A stretch of 64,000 bases of DNA. Source: Bacillota bacterium (lineage in GTDB: Bacteria; Bacillota; Limnochordia; Limnochordales; DUMU01). The notes below the pieces were generated by a model, which saw nothing but the letters and a program-made list of their open reading frames with translations, made no database searches and was not told where the DNA came from. Positions 8,014 through 17,949 of this stretch are shown piece by piece (position 1 is the first letter of the stretch; each line of letters starts with the position of its first letter). The position numbers were made by a program, and so were the translations under genes. The stretch covers positions 1-64,000 of the forward strand of contig DUMU01000007.1 of NCBI GenBank assembly GCA_012839805.1, given 5' to 3'.

Positions 8014-9405
8014 TTAGTTCCGCAGGCTGGATAGGGGCGCAGGAATCCGTCCCCCGCGACGCGCCAGCACCGAACAACCGAAGGAAGAAACGGGCAAAAC
8101 CGGCCCGCCCCCCAGGAGTCCTCCGAAGTGAACCGTATCCCCGGCTTTCTTTCCTGGCACCGGGATGATACGCACCCCGGTTGTTTTGTGATTCACCACG
8201 CCGATACTGAGCTCGTCGGCGAGAATGCCCACCAGCGTCTCCTCGGGGGTATCACCGGGAATGGGAATCATGTCGAGCCCGACGGAACAGACCGCGGTCA
8301 TCGCCTCCAGGGTTTCGAGCCGGAGTGCGCCCCGCCTAACCCCAGCCGCCATCCCCTGGTCCTCCGTGACCGGGATGAACCCGCCGCTCAGGCCTCCCAC
8401 CGAGCCGGAGGCCATCGCCCCCCCTTTCTTCACAGCATCGACTAAGAGCGCGAGCGCTGCCGTCGTGCCCGGAGCTCCCACCACGTCCACCCCGATGGCC
8501 TCCAGGATCTCGGCCACCGAGTCACCCACTTCCGGGGTGGGCGCGAGAGATAGATCGAGGATACCGAACGGTACCCCCATCCGCCGGGCCACCTCTCGCC
8601 CCACCAATTCCCCGGCCCGGGCGATCTTGAACGCCGTGCGCTTGATCACTTCCGCTACCTCATCCAAAGGCGCATCCGGTCCCAAGCGCCGCACCGCGTC
8701 CAGCACGACGCCGGGACCGCTGATACCCACGTTGAGGACGGCATCCGGTTCACCAAGGCCGTGTACCGCCCCGGCCATGAAAGGATTGTCTCCCGGCATG
8801 TTGGCGAAAACCACCAGGCGCGCACAGCCGCTGCCGTCGGTGGATCTCGTGCGTTCGGCCGTCTGTTTGATGGCGCGGGCAAGCAGCCGGACCGCCTCCA
8901 GGTTGATCCCCGCCTGGCTGCTCCCGGCGTTGATCGAGGCACAGACCCGTTCGGTACTGCCCAGAGCCTCGGGAAGGCTTGCGATCAGAGCCCGGTCACC
9001 GCCGGTGAAGCCCTTCTCCACCAGGGCCGAGAAGCCCCCCAGGAAGTTGACGCCCACGGCCCGGGCCGCCTGGTCCAGGGTCTTGGCCAGGCCAACGAGA
9101 ACCTCGCACGCCTTCTCTGGGCTTTGGACCGCCGCCACGGCCGGCTCGGCCACGATGGCGATGGGGGTGACGGAAATCCGCTGGTTGATGATGGGAATCC
9201 CGAACTCTTCTTCGACTTCCTTGGCCGCCGGAACGAGGCGAGCAGCGCTTCGGGTCACCTTGGTGAAAACCCGTTGGGCCAGCTCCTCCGGGTCGGGGGA
9301 AATGCAATCCCGGAGGCTAATCCCCAGGGTTACGGTCCGGACGTCGAAATGTTCCACTTCGACCATGCGGACGGTTTCAAGGATTTCCTGCAGGCTGAAA
9401 GGCAC
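8014..9405 (-). CDS. UPF0210 / DUF711 (PFL-like) family protein
   Basis: The 463-residue protein belongs to UPF0210 (DUF711), a family widespread in anaerobes with a fold related to pyruvate-formate-lyase. The N-terminal ISLRDCIS and the segments [26 protein letters not shown] and [15 protein letters not shown] are typical. The catalytic function is not established. It is preceded by a small ACT-domain gene 36 bases upstream, a conserved pairing that suggests amino-acid-responsive control. The GTG start at 9405 has GAGGAGG nine bases upstream. Confidence 0.88.
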   Translation of the reverse strand: MPFSLQEILETVRMVEVEHFDVRTVTLGISLRDCISPDPEELAQRVFTKVTRSAARLVPAAKEVEEEFGIPIINQRISVTPIAIVAEPAVAAVQSPEKACEVLVGLAKTLDQAARAVGVNFLGGFSALVEKGFTGGDRALIASLPEALGSTERVCASINAGSSQAGINLEAVRLLARAIKQTAERTRSTDGSGCARLVVFANMPGDNPFMAGAVHGLGEPDAVLNVGISGPGVVLDAVRRLGPDAPLDEVAEVIKRTAFKIARAGELVGREVARRMGVPFGILDLSLAPTPEVGDSVAEILEAIGVDVVGAPGTTAALALLVDAVKKGGAMASGSVGGLSGGFIPVTEDQGMAAGVRRGALRLETLEAMTAVCSVGLDMIPIPGDTPEETLVGILADELSIGVVNHKTTGVRIIPVPGKKAGDTVHFGGLLGGGPVLPVSSFGCSVLARRGGRIPAPLSSLRN

Positions 9406-9441
9406 GGTGGCTCTCCTCCTCGGGTAGGGAACAACGGGACT

Positions 9442-9810
9442 TCAGGGCCGGTGCATCCGGTGGAAGACCGTTTCTTTCTGGGCGATCACCTGCACGCCCA
9501 GCGTCTTGCCGGCCGCTACCAGCTCTCGTTTGAGTTCACCGAAAGGCAGGTCGGCCCGGGTCAGATCACCCACCAAAGTCATGGCAAAGAGCTGGCCGAA
9601 AATGCTCTGAGTAATATCCAGAACATTCACGGAATGTTTCGCCAGCACGCCGGTGATGGTGGCGATGATCCCAATCCGATCCCGCCCCATCACCACGACC
9701 ACGATCCGCCGGTCTGGATCCTTGGGCGTGGCCGAGATCTCATCCAACGCACCGGTCAGTAGCTCGGTCGGTTTGACCTGTCTTCCTTTTGCCCCCGTTT
9801 GTCTCGCCAT
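9442..9810 (-). CDS. ACT domain protein (UPF0237 family)
   Basis: This 122-residue protein is essentially one ACT domain: RIVVVVMGRDRIGIIATITG, then NVLDITQSIFGQLFAMTLVGDL. UPF0237 proteins are usually encoded next to UPF0210 proteins, as here (gap 31 bases before the GTG of the next gene). The role is probably ligand sensing. ATG at 9810 follows AAGGTGAG by seven bases; a GTG three codons earlier overlaps that site and is rejected. The N-terminal tail of about 25 residues is longer than the bare ACT domain. Confidence 0.88.
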   Translation of the reverse strand: MARQTGAKGRQVKPTELLTGALDEISATPKDPDRRIVVVVMGRDRIGIIATITGVLAKHSVNVLDITQSIFGQLFAMTLVGDLTRADLPFGELKRELVAAGKTLGVQVIAQKETVFHRMHRP

Positions 9811-9924
9811 TCTGCTCACCTTTCTCCGTCTTGCCTCGGTTCGAAATTGTGCGAAATTGCTTGGGCAGGAACTTGGGAGTTATTAGCGAAAAGCTACAAC
9901 TACAAGGCCGGGAGGACGCCGGAC

Positions 9925-10776
9925 ATGGCAGGGACTCTAGAAGTGGAAGGGAGCGTTCTGGCCGTGGCAGTTCCAGGGTTTCCTCAAAGCAGCCGCTGGG
10001 GCGAACACCACCTGGTACCGACCGTTCTCTCCTGGCACGAACTGGCGAACCGGCTTTCCGTGATAGATGCCCTGGTACAATTGCTGGGTAATGCTCCCTC
10101 CGAGCGCATGCACGGGTACTTGGAGCATTTGCAGCAGCAAGTTCATTCGTTGAGGGAAACGGTAGAGGAGTTTTCACGTCTGTCGGCATCTGCCTTGTGG
10201 GATCAGTGGGAGCCCGTGGAGCTGCCCGCCCTGCTGGAAGCAGCCGGTGCCTCTCTGGCCGAAGAGGCCTCATTACGCCGGATCAGTATGAACGTCATGC
10301 CAGACGACTCCGCCCCCGGCCGGCCCGTCCCGTCGACCGTCGGCAATCGCTCACTCCTTTATACGGCCTTTCTCAACCTAATGCGCAATGCCATCCAGTT
10401 TTCCCCGCCCGGAGGCGCAGTAACCATCTCGTATCGCGCCTCCCGCCGGTGGTTCCACCTGCGTATCGTTGATGAAGGCCCGGGACTCCCCCCTTCTTTC
10501 ACCGCCGGGGACTTACTGCCGAGCCAGACGGCGAAGCCCGGCCAGACTACCCGCCCGGGCGGCCACGGGCTTGGCCTCTACGTCAGTTCGGTGGTGCTCC
10601 AGGAGTGGCATCAGGGCCACCTGCGTCTCTTCAACCGGAGACCCCGGGGCGCCCTTGTCTACATCCGGCTTCCTCTATACCACCCGCCGGCATGCCGGCC
10701 TCCGGCAAACCGCGAGCGCGCTTGTCAGGCCAGCCCGAGTTCGGTCGCGACCGCCCGCATCCCCGCGATAACCTGA
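9925..10776 (+). CDS. soluble sensor histidine kinase-like protein
   Basis: The C-terminal half of this 283-residue protein is a histidine-kinase ATPase domain with the N box LMRNAIQFSPPGG, the G1 box DEGPGLPPS and the G2 box GGHGLGLYVSSVVL. A preceding helix contains SWHELANRLSVIDALVQLL, resembling the phosphoacceptor H-box (HELxNxLS). There is no membrane segment and no receiver gene next door, so it may be an orphan sporulation-type or stress kinase. ATG at 9925 has GGGAGG nine bases upstream. It is on the lagging strand, diverges from the ACT gene and its end overlaps the end of the HD-domain gene by 52 bases. Confidence 0.75.
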   Translation: MAGTLEVEGSVLAVAVPGFPQSSRWGEHHLVPTVLSWHELANRLSVIDALVQLLGNAPSERMHGYLEHLQQQVHSLRETVEEFSRLSASALWDQWEPVELPALLEAAGASLAEEASLRRISMNVMPDDSAPGRPVPSTVGNRSLLYTAFLNLMRNAIQFSPPGGAVTISYRASRRWFHLRIVDEGPGLPPSFTAGDLLPSQTAKPGQTTRPGGHGLGLYVSSVVLQEWHQGHLRLFNRRPRGALVYIRLPLYHPPACRPPANRERACQASPSSVATARIPAIT

Positions 10777-11330
10777 CTTATGAACTCGGGAAGTTCGATT
10801 CCCAGCTCCGCGGCGCCCTTTTTGATCGTTTCCCGGTCCACACCGGCGGCAAACCGCTTATCCTTCATTTTTTTGAGAACCGATGCCGGCTCCAGGTTTT
10901 GGAGCGAACGGTCCGGGCGCACCAGCGCGACCGCGGTGATGAGGCCGGTCAGCTCGTCGACGGCGAAGAGAGCTCGATCGAGATCGGTTTCGCGCGCCGT
11001 CCCCGTGTGTTCGGCGTGAGCGAGCACGGCGTGGACCAGTTCCTCGGGATACCCGAGCCGGCGCAATTCCTCCGCCCCGCGGTAAGGGTGGTCGTTCGGA
11101 GTGGGATACCGCTCGTAATCGAGGTCGTGGAGGAGCCCGGCCAGCCCCCACAGCTCCGGATCACCCCCGCGCCGCTCCGCCAGATACCGCATGGCGGCCT
11201 CTACGGCCAGCGCGTGCTTGCGCAGGGAATCACTCTGCGTCCACTCGCAGAGGAGGTTCCAAGCCTGGTTGCGGTCCGGAAGATGGTTCCTGCTGCTGGT
11301 TACTTCGGTTGGTCGTTCAGGCAAGGTCAT
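10725..11330 (-). CDS. HD-domain metal-dependent phosphohydrolase
   Basis: This 201-residue protein has a classical HD-superfamily pattern: HALAVEAAMRYLA, then LLHDLDYERYPTPNDHPYRG with the HD pair, then HAVLAHAEHTG and the aspartate in FAVDELTGLI. Proteins of this group hydrolyse phosphate esters of unknown identity. ATG at 11330 has GGAGG five bases upstream; the much longer open frame upstream is a shadow of ychF. It is tail-to-tail and overlapping with the kinase gene. Confidence 0.85.
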   Translation of the reverse strand: MTLPERPTEVTSSRNHLPDRNQAWNLLCEWTQSDSLRKHALAVEAAMRYLAERRGGDPELWGLAGLLHDLDYERYPTPNDHPYRGAEELRRLGYPEELVHAVLAHAEHTGTARETDLDRALFAVDELTGLITAVALVRPDRSLQNLEPASVLKKMKDKRFAAGVDRETIKKGAAELGIELPEFISQVIAGMRAVATELGLA

Positions 11331-11371
11331 CTTTACCTCCCGTTCGATTTGATCGTCGGCCCCGGCGCTCC

Positions 11372-12505
11372 CTAGGCGGCGAACCGGAAGAGGATCACGT
11401 CGCCGTCCCGGACCTGGTAATCCCTGCCTTCGCTGCGAACGAGCCCTCGCTCCCGGGCCGCGGCAAAACCGCCGGCGTGCAGGAGCTCGTCCACCGTAAC
11501 CACTTCGGCGCGGATGAAACCTCGCTCCATGTCGGAGTGGATCTCGCCTGCCGCTTGCGGCGCTTTGGTACCCCGGCGGACCAACCAGGCCCGTGTCTCC
11601 ACTCCCTTGACGGTGTAAAAGGTTATCAGGTCCAGGGCGGTCAAAACGGCTTGAAGAAGCCGTTCCAATCCTGAACTCCGTTCCGAAGGAAGCCCCATCG
11701 CCTCTCGTAGCTGCCGTGCCTCCTCCGGGGAGAACCCCGAAAGCGTCTCTTCCAGCGCCGCCGCCACGGGAACTACGGGGATACGGTCCGGCCGCGCTTC
11801 GACCCACCGGCAAAAGTCCCGGTATAGCGGCGAAACTTCGCTCCCCTGACTAAGTTGTATCCATTCCCCCTCGCTCAAGTTGAAAACGTAGATCATGGGC
11901 TTGGCGCTGAGGAGGAAGAGCCCCCGTAGCCATTCCTGCTCGAGTTCGGTTTCCAGGGGAAAAGTGCGAGCCGGGCGCCCCGCCGAAAGGTGGGCAACCA
12001 GGCGTTCGGTCCACTCCTTTTCCTGCAGCACCTTGGGATCGCGGCTTTTGGCCTGGCGCTCCAGCTTTTCCTCGCGCCTGCGTACGGTCTCGAGATCGGC
12101 CAGAAGCAGTTCGGTCTCGACGATTTCGGCGTCTCGGACGGGGTCGAGGGTGGCGTAGACGTGCGCCACCTCCCCGCTGGCGAAACCACGGATGACGTGG
12201 ACGATCGCCTCCACTTCGCGTATGTGAGCGAGGAATTGATTACCCAAGCCCTCTCCCCGGCTCGCGTTCTTGACCAACCCTGCGATGTCGATAAAGCGAA
12301 CGGTGGCCGGAGTAACCTTCTCGGGTTGGACCAGCTTGGCCAGGGCCAAAAGCCGCGGGTCGGGAATGGGGACCACACCCACGTTGGGCTCGATGGTGCA
12401 AAAGGGATACGGCGCGACCGCGGCCGTCCCGTGCACCAGACTGTTGAAGAGGGTGGACTTGCCCGCGTTGGGCAGGCCCACGATCCCGGCGGCCAGCTCG
12501 TGCAC
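11372..12505 (-). CDS. ychF: redox-regulated ribosome-binding ATPase YchF
   Basis: YchF is an Obg-related P-loop protein that prefers ATP and binds ribosomes. The 377-residue sequence has the P-loop GLPNAGKSTLFN (9-20), switch region FIDIAGLVKNASRGEGLGNQFL and the NxxE-type base region YVFNLSEGE. The C-terminal TGS domain ends with ARERGLVRSEGRDYQVRDGDVILFRF. GTG at 12505 has GAGGGGCG eight bases upstream. Length and domain order are normal. DUF951 lies two bases upstream, a common pairing. Confidence 0.95.
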   Translation of the reverse strand: MHELAAGIVGLPNAGKSTLFNSLVHGTAAVAPYPFCTIEPNVGVVPIPDPRLLALAKLVQPEKVTPATVRFIDIAGLVKNASRGEGLGNQFLAHIREVEAIVHVIRGFASGEVAHVYATLDPVRDAEIVETELLLADLETVRRREEKLERQAKSRDPKVLQEKEWTERLVAHLSAGRPARTFPLETELEQEWLRGLFLLSAKPMIYVFNLSEGEWIQLSQGSEVSPLYRDFCRWVEARPDRIPVVPVAAALEETLSGFSPEEARQLREAMGLPSERSSGLERLLQAVLTALDLITFYTVKGVETRAWLVRRGTKAPQAAGEIHSDMERGFIRAEVVTVDELLHAGGFAAARERGLVRSEGRDYQVRDGDVILFRFAA

Positions 12506-12507
12506 CT

Positions 12508-12738
12508 CTAGCGCCCCTCTGCCCTGTCCATCTCGTCTGCCGCCGCCCGGCGAACCACGGCTTTCACGCTCCGTTCAAACTGGGTACGGGGCAGCATGAC
12601 CACCCGGTTACAGCCGGTACAGCGCAGGCGGAAATCCATCCCGGTGCGCAGGATCTCCCAGTCGGTGCTACCGCACGGATGCGGTTTGCGCAGGCGCACG
12701 ATGTCGCCCAGGAAGAACCTGACTCCGGTCAAGTCCAT
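12508..12738 (-). CDS. DUF951 family small zinc-binding-like protein (YyzM)
   Basis: The 76-residue protein begins MDLTGVRFFLGDIVRLRKPHPCG and has CTGC followed by the basic segment NRVVMLPRTQFERSVKAVVR, the DUF951 pattern. It may bind a metal and nucleic acid but no function is proven. GGTGAGGA precedes the ATG at 12738. It is two bases upstream of ychF and probably translationally coupled to it. Confidence 0.88.
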   Translation of the reverse strand: MDLTGVRFFLGDIVRLRKPHPCGSTDWEILRTGMDFRLRCTGCNRVVMLPRTQFERSVKAVVRRAAADEMDRAEGR

Positions 12739-12756
12739 ATGGTCCTCACCAGTCTC

Positions 12757-13665
12757 TTACTTGCTTGGTGACGGCCCCATTTTACCGCTTCCCGCCGGTT
12801 CGTCCCAGACCGGGTATGACCCCAATACCCGGACCCGGGTCTCGCCACCCGATCCCAATGCCTCGATGACGTCGCACAGGGGCGGCACAAGCCGGTGGCC
12901 CAGGCAATCGACGAAGAACACGTATTCTCCCAGCCGCCTGCGAGAGGGGCGGCTCTCGATACGGGTCAGGTTGATCTGGTGGCGGGCGAATTCTCCCAGG
13001 AGGTCGTGAAGAAGGCCCGGGCGATCATGTTCGGGGAGAAGGATCAACGAGGTCTTGTCACGGCCGCCGGGACTCGGCGGGCGGTCATCTCTGCCCACCG
13101 CGATGAACCGGGTGGCGTTGCCTTTCTCATCGTGAATGCCCCGCACCAGCACTACCAGCCCGTAGATGCCCGCCGCCACCTCCGGCCCGATGGCCGCCCA
13201 GCGCGGGTCGCCCCGTTCCGCCACCAGGCGCGCTCCCGCCGCCGTGCTGCTTGCCTCCTCTACCTTTCTGCCCGGCAGGTGCGAGGCGAGGAAGCGGCGA
13301 CACTGAGCCAGCGCGTGCGGGTAGGTGATGATTCCCTCCAACCGGTCCACGGTTGCTCCGGGCAGTCCCAGCAAACACTGTTCGATCGGCAACACCACCT
13401 CCCCCCGCACCTTGATTGCGGGATCGTCCAGCAGAGCCTGCAGGACCAGCGGAACCGAACCCTCCAGGGCGTTTTCCAGCGGCAGCAGTGCCTCCGCGGC
13501 CCTCGAATCGGCCAGGGCGGTCAAAGTGTCCGGTATGGTAGGGCAAGGGAGAAGCTCGACCGGTGCGGCCGCCGGATCGCGGTAGTAACGCTCGACGTAG
13601 CAGGCGGCTGCCGCCTGGCTGAACGTGCCGGCGGGGCCGAGATAGGCCACGCGCACGGTCACCAT
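12757..13665 (-). CDS. pheA: prephenate dehydratase
   Basis: PheA converts prephenate to phenylpyruvate in phenylalanine synthesis. The 302-residue protein starts [19 protein letters not shown], and has the catalytic motif NATRF (in KGNATRFIAVG) and a C-terminal ACT domain with the regulatory ESRPSR motif, so feedback inhibition by phenylalanine is expected. ATG at 13665 follows GGGAGGG and overlaps the lipM stop by seven bases, so it is at the end of the gcv-lipM transcript. That location, with the glycine-cleavage genes, is unusual. Confidence 0.93.
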   Translation of the reverse strand: MVTVRVAYLGPAGTFSQAAAACYVERYYRDPAAAPVELLPCPTIPDTLTALADSRAAEALLPLENALEGSVPLVLQALLDDPAIKVRGEVVLPIEQCLLGLPGATVDRLEGIITYPHALAQCRRFLASHLPGRKVEEASSTAAGARLVAERGDPRWAAIGPEVAAGIYGLVVLVRGIHDEKGNATRFIAVGRDDRPPSPGGRDKTSLILLPEHDRPGLLHDLLGEFARHQINLTRIESRPSRRRLGEYVFFVDCLGHRLVPPLCDVIEALGSGGETRVRVLGSYPVWDEPAGSGKMGPSPSK

Positions 13666-14525
13666 TGACCCTCCCGCTCCCGGAAGGGGTCCTGTCTTGC
13701 CCGGGTCCACCCGTCGGTGCTGTATTTCCCCTCTGCGAGCACTCGAGCAAGAGCCTCTTCCCGGGGAAGGAGACTTCCCGGTAGGAGCCGTATTCCCAGC
13801 GCGCTCTCAAAGCCGTTCACCAGAGCTTCGGCCACCTCGTTCCATTCCACCTTTCGCCGGAGCACCCGATCTAAGGCCGTCGCATGACGGCGGAAGCGCT
13901 CCCGCGCCCGTTGCCTCGCCGGCTCGCTGTCGAAGGCCAGCACCGAAAAGAGCGCTTCTTCGTCCAGCTCGAGCAGGATAGACCCGTGCTGCAAAAGACC
14001 CCCGAAGCGGCGTACCTGTGCGCTGCCCACCAGCTTGCGGCCGTCTGCTAACAGTTCATACCAGGAAGGAGTGGCAAAGCAAGCGCTCGAGGCGGGTGTG
14101 GGCGGCGCGCCGTGGTGAACTGCTACCTTCACGCCCAGTTCCGCCAACCCCGCGAGAAGCGCCTGGCTTAGATAACGGTAGGAAGGGAGGATGCCGGCAG
14201 GCAGTCCGGGCAACTCCTCAGGCAGGATGACGCTGTAGGTCAACTCCGCGTCGTGCAGGACGGCTCGGCCACCCGACGGACGTCGCACCACATCGTATCC
14301 CCGCTCGGCGATGCGAACCCAGTCCACGGCCGATGCGGGCTGGTAGGCGCCGAGGGAGAGGGTCGGCCGGGCCCACCGGTACAAGCGGACGGTGGGCGGG
14401 GACCGGCGCGCCCCCACCTCATGCAGGATCGCCTCGTCCACCGCCATCTGCCAGCTTCCCGGCTGCGGCTCGGGGTTGGCCAGGAGGCGCCACCAGGTCG
14501 GCGGTGGTTCAGGGCGCTTCGCCAA
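13659..14525 (-). CDS. lipM: octanoyltransferase LipM (octanoyl-ACP:GcvH)
   Basis: LipM transfers octanoate from acyl carrier protein to GcvH as the first step of lipoate assembly in Bacillota. The 288-residue protein has [39 protein letters not shown], and [19 protein letters not shown] followed by [18 protein letters not shown]. The cysteine at residue 149 sits where the LipM catalytic cysteine is expected, so this is more likely LipM than a lipoate ligase. The TTG start at 14525 has GGGAGGACC nine bases upstream and overlaps the gcvPB stop; the internal ATG at 14447 would remove part of the core. Its place directly after gcvPB fits its job. Confidence 0.85.
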   Translation of the reverse strand: MAKRPEPPPTWWRLLANPEPQPGSWQMAVDEAILHEVGARRSPPTVRLYRWARPTLSLGAYQPASAVDWVRIAERGYDVVRRPSGGRAVLHDAELTYSVILPEELPGLPAGILPSYRYLSQALLAGLAELGVKVAVHHGAPPTPASSACFATPSWYELLADGRKLVGSAQVRRFGGLLQHGSILLELDEEALFSVLAFDSEPARQRARERFRRHATALDRVLRRKVEWNEVAEALVNGFESALGIRLLPGSLLPREEALARVLAEGKYSTDGWTRARQDPFREREGQW

Positions 14526-16032
14526 GCCGTCGGTCCTCCCTTTTCCCCGGGTTCTGCCAGCGGAGTACCAGATGCCGGTTGGCACGCACTTCGTCGAGGC
14601 GCGACACCGGGAGCGTATGCGGCGCTTCCCGGACCGTCTCCGGCTCTTCGCGGGCCTCCCGCGCCACGTCGAGCAACGAACGGACAAAAGCGTCCAGGGT
14701 CTCTTTCGTCTCGGTCTCGGCCGGTTCGCACATCAGCGCCTCTTCGACGATGAGGGGAAACGCGACCGTTGGCGGATGAAAGCCGTAATCCAGGAGGCGC
14801 TTGGCCAGGTCGATCGCGTGCAAGCCGCTCGCTTGCTTCTGCCGGCGGGCCGAGAAGACGAACTCGTGCTTGCAAAAGCGGGGGTAGGGGAACTCGTACT
14901 CCCCGGCTTTTTTCAGCAGGGCCTGGCAGTAGTTGGCGTTCAGCACCGCCGTCTCGGCCACCTCCCGGAGTCCCTCCGCTCCCAGCATGCGAATGTAGGC
15001 GTACGCTCGCAGCAGCACGCCGAAATGGCCGTGGAACTCCTTCACCCGGCCCACCGAGCGGGGCCCGGGGTCGACGAAGCGCAGCCTCCCCGTGGCCGGA
15101 TCACGGGCAAGGCGCGGAGCGGGCAGGTAAGGGATCAGGGCCTGCTTGACCGCGATTGCTCCTGCTCCGGGGCCGCCGCCGCCATGGGGCGTGGCAAACG
15201 TCTTGTGTAAGTTGAGGTGAACCACGTCGAAGCCCATGTCCCCGGGGCGGGCGATGCCGAGGATGGCGTTCATGTTGGCCCCGTCATAGTAGAGGAGCCC
15301 GCCGGCCTGGTGCACCGTCTCGGCGATGTCGAGGATTTCCTCCTCGAAGAGGCCCAGGGTGTTAGGGTTGGTAAGCATCAAGGCCGCCGTGGCCGGGCCG
15401 ACCATACGCTTCAAGGCGGCGAGGTCAACTCCGCCCCGCGGGTTCGAAGGGACGACCACCACCCGGTAGCCGGCCATGGCCGCGCTGGCGGGGTTAGTCC
15501 CGTGGGCGGAGTCGGGCACGATCACTTCGCGGCGGCAAGCCTCCTCGCCTCGTTCCCGGTGATAAGCTCTAATGAGGAGCAGCCCCAAAAACTCGCCGTG
15601 AGCCCCGGCGGCCGGGGTAAGGGTCGCAGCCTCCATGCCGGCGATCTCACAAAGATATCGTTCCAGGCGGTCCATTATCTCGAGCGCGCCCTGGACGCTC
15701 TCCTCCCGCTGGTATGGATGAAGGCGGCTGAAGCCCGGCCAGGAGGCGACCAGCTCGTTAACCCGGGGGTTGTACTTCATGGTACAGGAGCCGAGGGGGT
15801 AGAAGCCCACGTCTACGGCCCAGTTGCGATGAGCAAGCGTGGTGTAGTGGCGCACCACCTCGAGTTCTGAGAGCTCCGGCAGCCGCAGGGGCATGCGCCG
15901 GCGGGCCTGCGCCGGGATCAATTGATCTACCGGGCGCTGCGGGACGTCGAGCGGGGGGAGACGGTAGGCCCGGCGCCCGGGAGCACCCCGTTCACAAAGA
16001 AGCGGGGGCGAAGAGGCGGGGTCAGCTGCCAT
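14509..16032 (-). CDS. gcvPB: glycine dehydrogenase (decarboxylating) subunit 2
   Basis: This is the PLP-binding half of the split glycine decarboxylase P protein, which decarboxylates glycine and passes the aminomethyl group to lipoyl-GcvH. The 507-residue protein contains the PLP lysine in [18 protein letters not shown], plus [21 protein letters not shown] and [18 protein letters not shown] at 16032 follows GGGAGGG by seven bases and overlaps the gcvPA stop by 11 bases, typical of coupled translation. Confidence 0.96.
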   Translation of the reverse strand: MAADPASSPPLLCERGAPGRRAYRLPPLDVPQRPVDQLIPAQARRRMPLRLPELSELEVVRHYTTLAHRNWAVDVGFYPLGSCTMKYNPRVNELVASWPGFSRLHPYQREESVQGALEIMDRLERYLCEIAGMEAATLTPAAGAHGEFLGLLLIRAYHRERGEEACRREVIVPDSAHGTNPASAAMAGYRVVVVPSNPRGGVDLAALKRMVGPATAALMLTNPNTLGLFEEEILDIAETVHQAGGLLYYDGANMNAILGIARPGDMGFDVVHLNLHKTFATPHGGGGPGAGAIAVKQALIPYLPAPRLARDPATGRLRFVDPGPRSVGRVKEFHGHFGVLLRAYAYIRMLGAEGLREVAETAVLNANYCQALLKKAGEYEFPYPRFCKHEFVFSARRQKQASGLHAIDLAKRLLDYGFHPPTVAFPLIVEEALMCEPAETETKETLDAFVRSLLDVAREAREEPETVREAPHTLPVSRLDEVRANRHLVLRWQNPGKREDRRLGEAP

Positions 16033-17398
16033 GGCAACTCCCTCCCCGGCCCATGAGGGCCACCAAACGGTCGATCTCCTGGCGGGTGCGGGCTTCCGTC
16101 ACGCAAACCAGCATCCGGTGCTTCCACTCCTCGCCCGCAAGCCGGCGGTAAAGCGGCAGCGGGCCTATGATGCCGGCGGCGGCGAGTTCGTCGTCGAGGG
16201 AGAACGGGTCGAACGGCACCTCCAACACGAACTCCTGGAAAAAAACACCTTCCGGGAAGGCGAGGCGGAAGCCGGGCAAGCTGGCGAGACGGCTCGCCGC
16301 ATAGTGAGCTTTATGGAGGCAGGCGGAAGCCACCTTGGCGAGCCCCGCGGGCCCGAGAAGCGCGAGGTACACCGCCGCGGTCAACGCCTGGAGCGCCTGG
16401 TTGGTGCAAATATTGGAAGTGGCGCGCTCCCGGCGGATGTGCTGTTCTCGGGTTTGAAGGACGAGGACGAATCCCCGGCGCCCGTGGCGGTCGACCGTCT
16501 CGCCCACCAGGCGTCCGGGGAGCCGGCGGACGAGGTCGGCTCTGGCCGCCAGAAAGCCGAAATGGGGGCCGCCGAAGGCAGGCGGGTTGCCCAGCGGTTG
16601 CCCGTTACCGACCGCCAGGTCGGCACCGAGTTCACCCGGAGGAGCAAGTAAAGCCAGAGAAATAGGGTCAACCACCATAACTACGAGGGCTCCGGCCTGG
16701 TGGGCGAGATCAATCATCCGGGCGGCCTCGGTTTCCACACACCCCAGGAAGTTGGGGTTTTGAACGACGAGGGCCGCCGTTCGTTCTCCAAGGAGCGCGG
16801 AGAGCTGTTCGAGGTCCATGCCCCCGGTGCGGGAGTTGAATGGCACCTCCTGCCAGGAAAGCCCCCGCGGTGCCAAGTAGGTCGCGACCACCTCCCGGTA
16901 TTCGGGGTGGAGCGTGCGTGGTAGCAACACTTCGGGCCGGCCGGTGGCCGCAGTCGCGAGGAAAAGGGCTTCGGCCAGGGCGGTGGCGCCGTCATACATC
17001 GAGGAATTGGCTACCTCAAGCCCGGTGAGCTCCGCCATCATGCTCTGGAACTCGAAGAGCGCCTGCAGCTCACCCTGGCTGGCTTCGGCCTGGTAGGGAG
17101 TATAAGCGGTCAGGAACTCGCCACGGCTCGCCAGCTGGGGCACGGCGGCCGGGATCAGATGGTCGTAGACTCCCGCCCCCCGGAAACACGGGTGGTGATC
17201 CAGGTCGGCATTCTGGGCGGCTAGGCTTTGGAGCTCGCCGAGAAGCTCGGCCTCGGAGAGCGGGCGAGGTAGCGCCAGGGGCCGTTCCAGGCGAAGACTC
17301 GCGGGGATATCGGCAAAAAGCTCGGCGATATCCGGCACGCCGATGGCGTCGAGCATGGCTCTCCGTTCGGCGGGCGTGTGCGGCACGAACACATGCAT
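16022..17398 (-). CDS. gcvPA: glycine dehydrogenase (decarboxylating) subunit 1
   Basis: This is the N-terminal half of the split P protein; it forms an alpha2-beta2 enzyme with GcvPB. The 458-residue sequence begins [20 protein letters not shown] and contains [35 protein letters not shown] and [14 protein letters not shown], all diagnostic. ATG at 17398 has TTGGGAGG upstream. It is 45 bases after gcvH and overlaps gcvPB, inside the gcvT-gcvH-gcvPA-gcvPB-lipM operon. Confidence 0.96.
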   Translation of the reverse strand: MHVFVPHTPAERRAMLDAIGVPDIAELFADIPASLRLERPLALPRPLSEAELLGELQSLAAQNADLDHHPCFRGAGVYDHLIPAAVPQLASRGEFLTAYTPYQAEASQGELQALFEFQSMMAELTGLEVANSSMYDGATALAEALFLATAATGRPEVLLPRTLHPEYREVVATYLAPRGLSWQEVPFNSRTGGMDLEQLSALLGERTAALVVQNPNFLGCVETEAARMIDLAHQAGALVVMVVDPISLALLAPPGELGADLAVGNGQPLGNPPAFGGPHFGFLAARADLVRRLPGRLVGETVDRHGRRGFVLVLQTREQHIRRERATSNICTNQALQALTAAVYLALLGPAGLAKVASACLHKAHYAASRLASLPGFRLAFPEGVFFQEFVLEVPFDPFSLDDELAAAGIIGPLPLYRRLAGEEWKHRMLVCVTEARTRQEIDRLVALMGRGGSCHGS

Positions 17399-17443
17399 CG
17401 CCTCCCAAGTTATCGTGCCTGATGGCCGGTCCGGCCGCCGGCG

Positions 17444-17857
17444 TCATTCCGTTTTGTCTTCTTTGCTTTCCTCCTTTTCCTCACCCACGAGGCTGGCCTC
17501 GTATTCTTCGGCGCTCATCAGTCGTTCAAGCTCGGACGGGTTGGCGATCTCGATCTCGGCGATCCACCCGTCGCCATAGGGGGACTGGTTGATCAGCTCC
17601 GGGCTGTCGGACAAGCGGTCGTTGACCGCCTGTACGGTGCCAGAGACCGGTGAGTAGACGTCGGAGACCGATTTGACCGACTCGATCACCGCGAACGCCT
17701 GCCCCGCCGCCAGCGTGTCGCCGACCGACGGGAGGTCGACGAAGACGACGTCTCCCAGCTCCTTTTGGGCATAGTCGGTGACCCCGACGCGGGCTTTGCT
17801 TCCTTCTACCTTGACCCATTCATGTTCAGACGTGTAGAGCAGATCCTTGGGATACAT
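17444..17857 (-). CDS. gcvH: glycine cleavage system H protein
   Basis: GcvH carries the lipoyl arm that shuttles aminomethyl groups between the P and T proteins. The 137-residue protein starts MYPKDLLYTSEHEWVKVEG and has the lipoyl-lysine motif ESVKSVSDVYSPVSG (lysine 62). The C-terminus has an acidic tail (GEEKEESKEDKTE). The ATG at 17857 is preceded by AAGGAGG at a rather long spacing of about 12 bases. It sits between gcvT and gcvPA. Confidence 0.95.
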   Translation of the reverse strand: MYPKDLLYTSEHEWVKVEGSKARVGVTDYAQKELGDVVFVDLPSVGDTLAAGQAFAVIESVKSVSDVYSPVSGTVQAVNDRLSDSPELINQSPYGDGWIAEIEIANPSELERLMSAEEYEASLVGEEKEESKEDKTE

Positions 17858-17949
17858 GCGAGTGGGTAGCCTCCTTATCGTGTTCTTACCCGTTCGTATC
17901 CATGCGGGCAGGGGCGAAACGGCCCGCACCACGCCCATGTACCGAGCCC

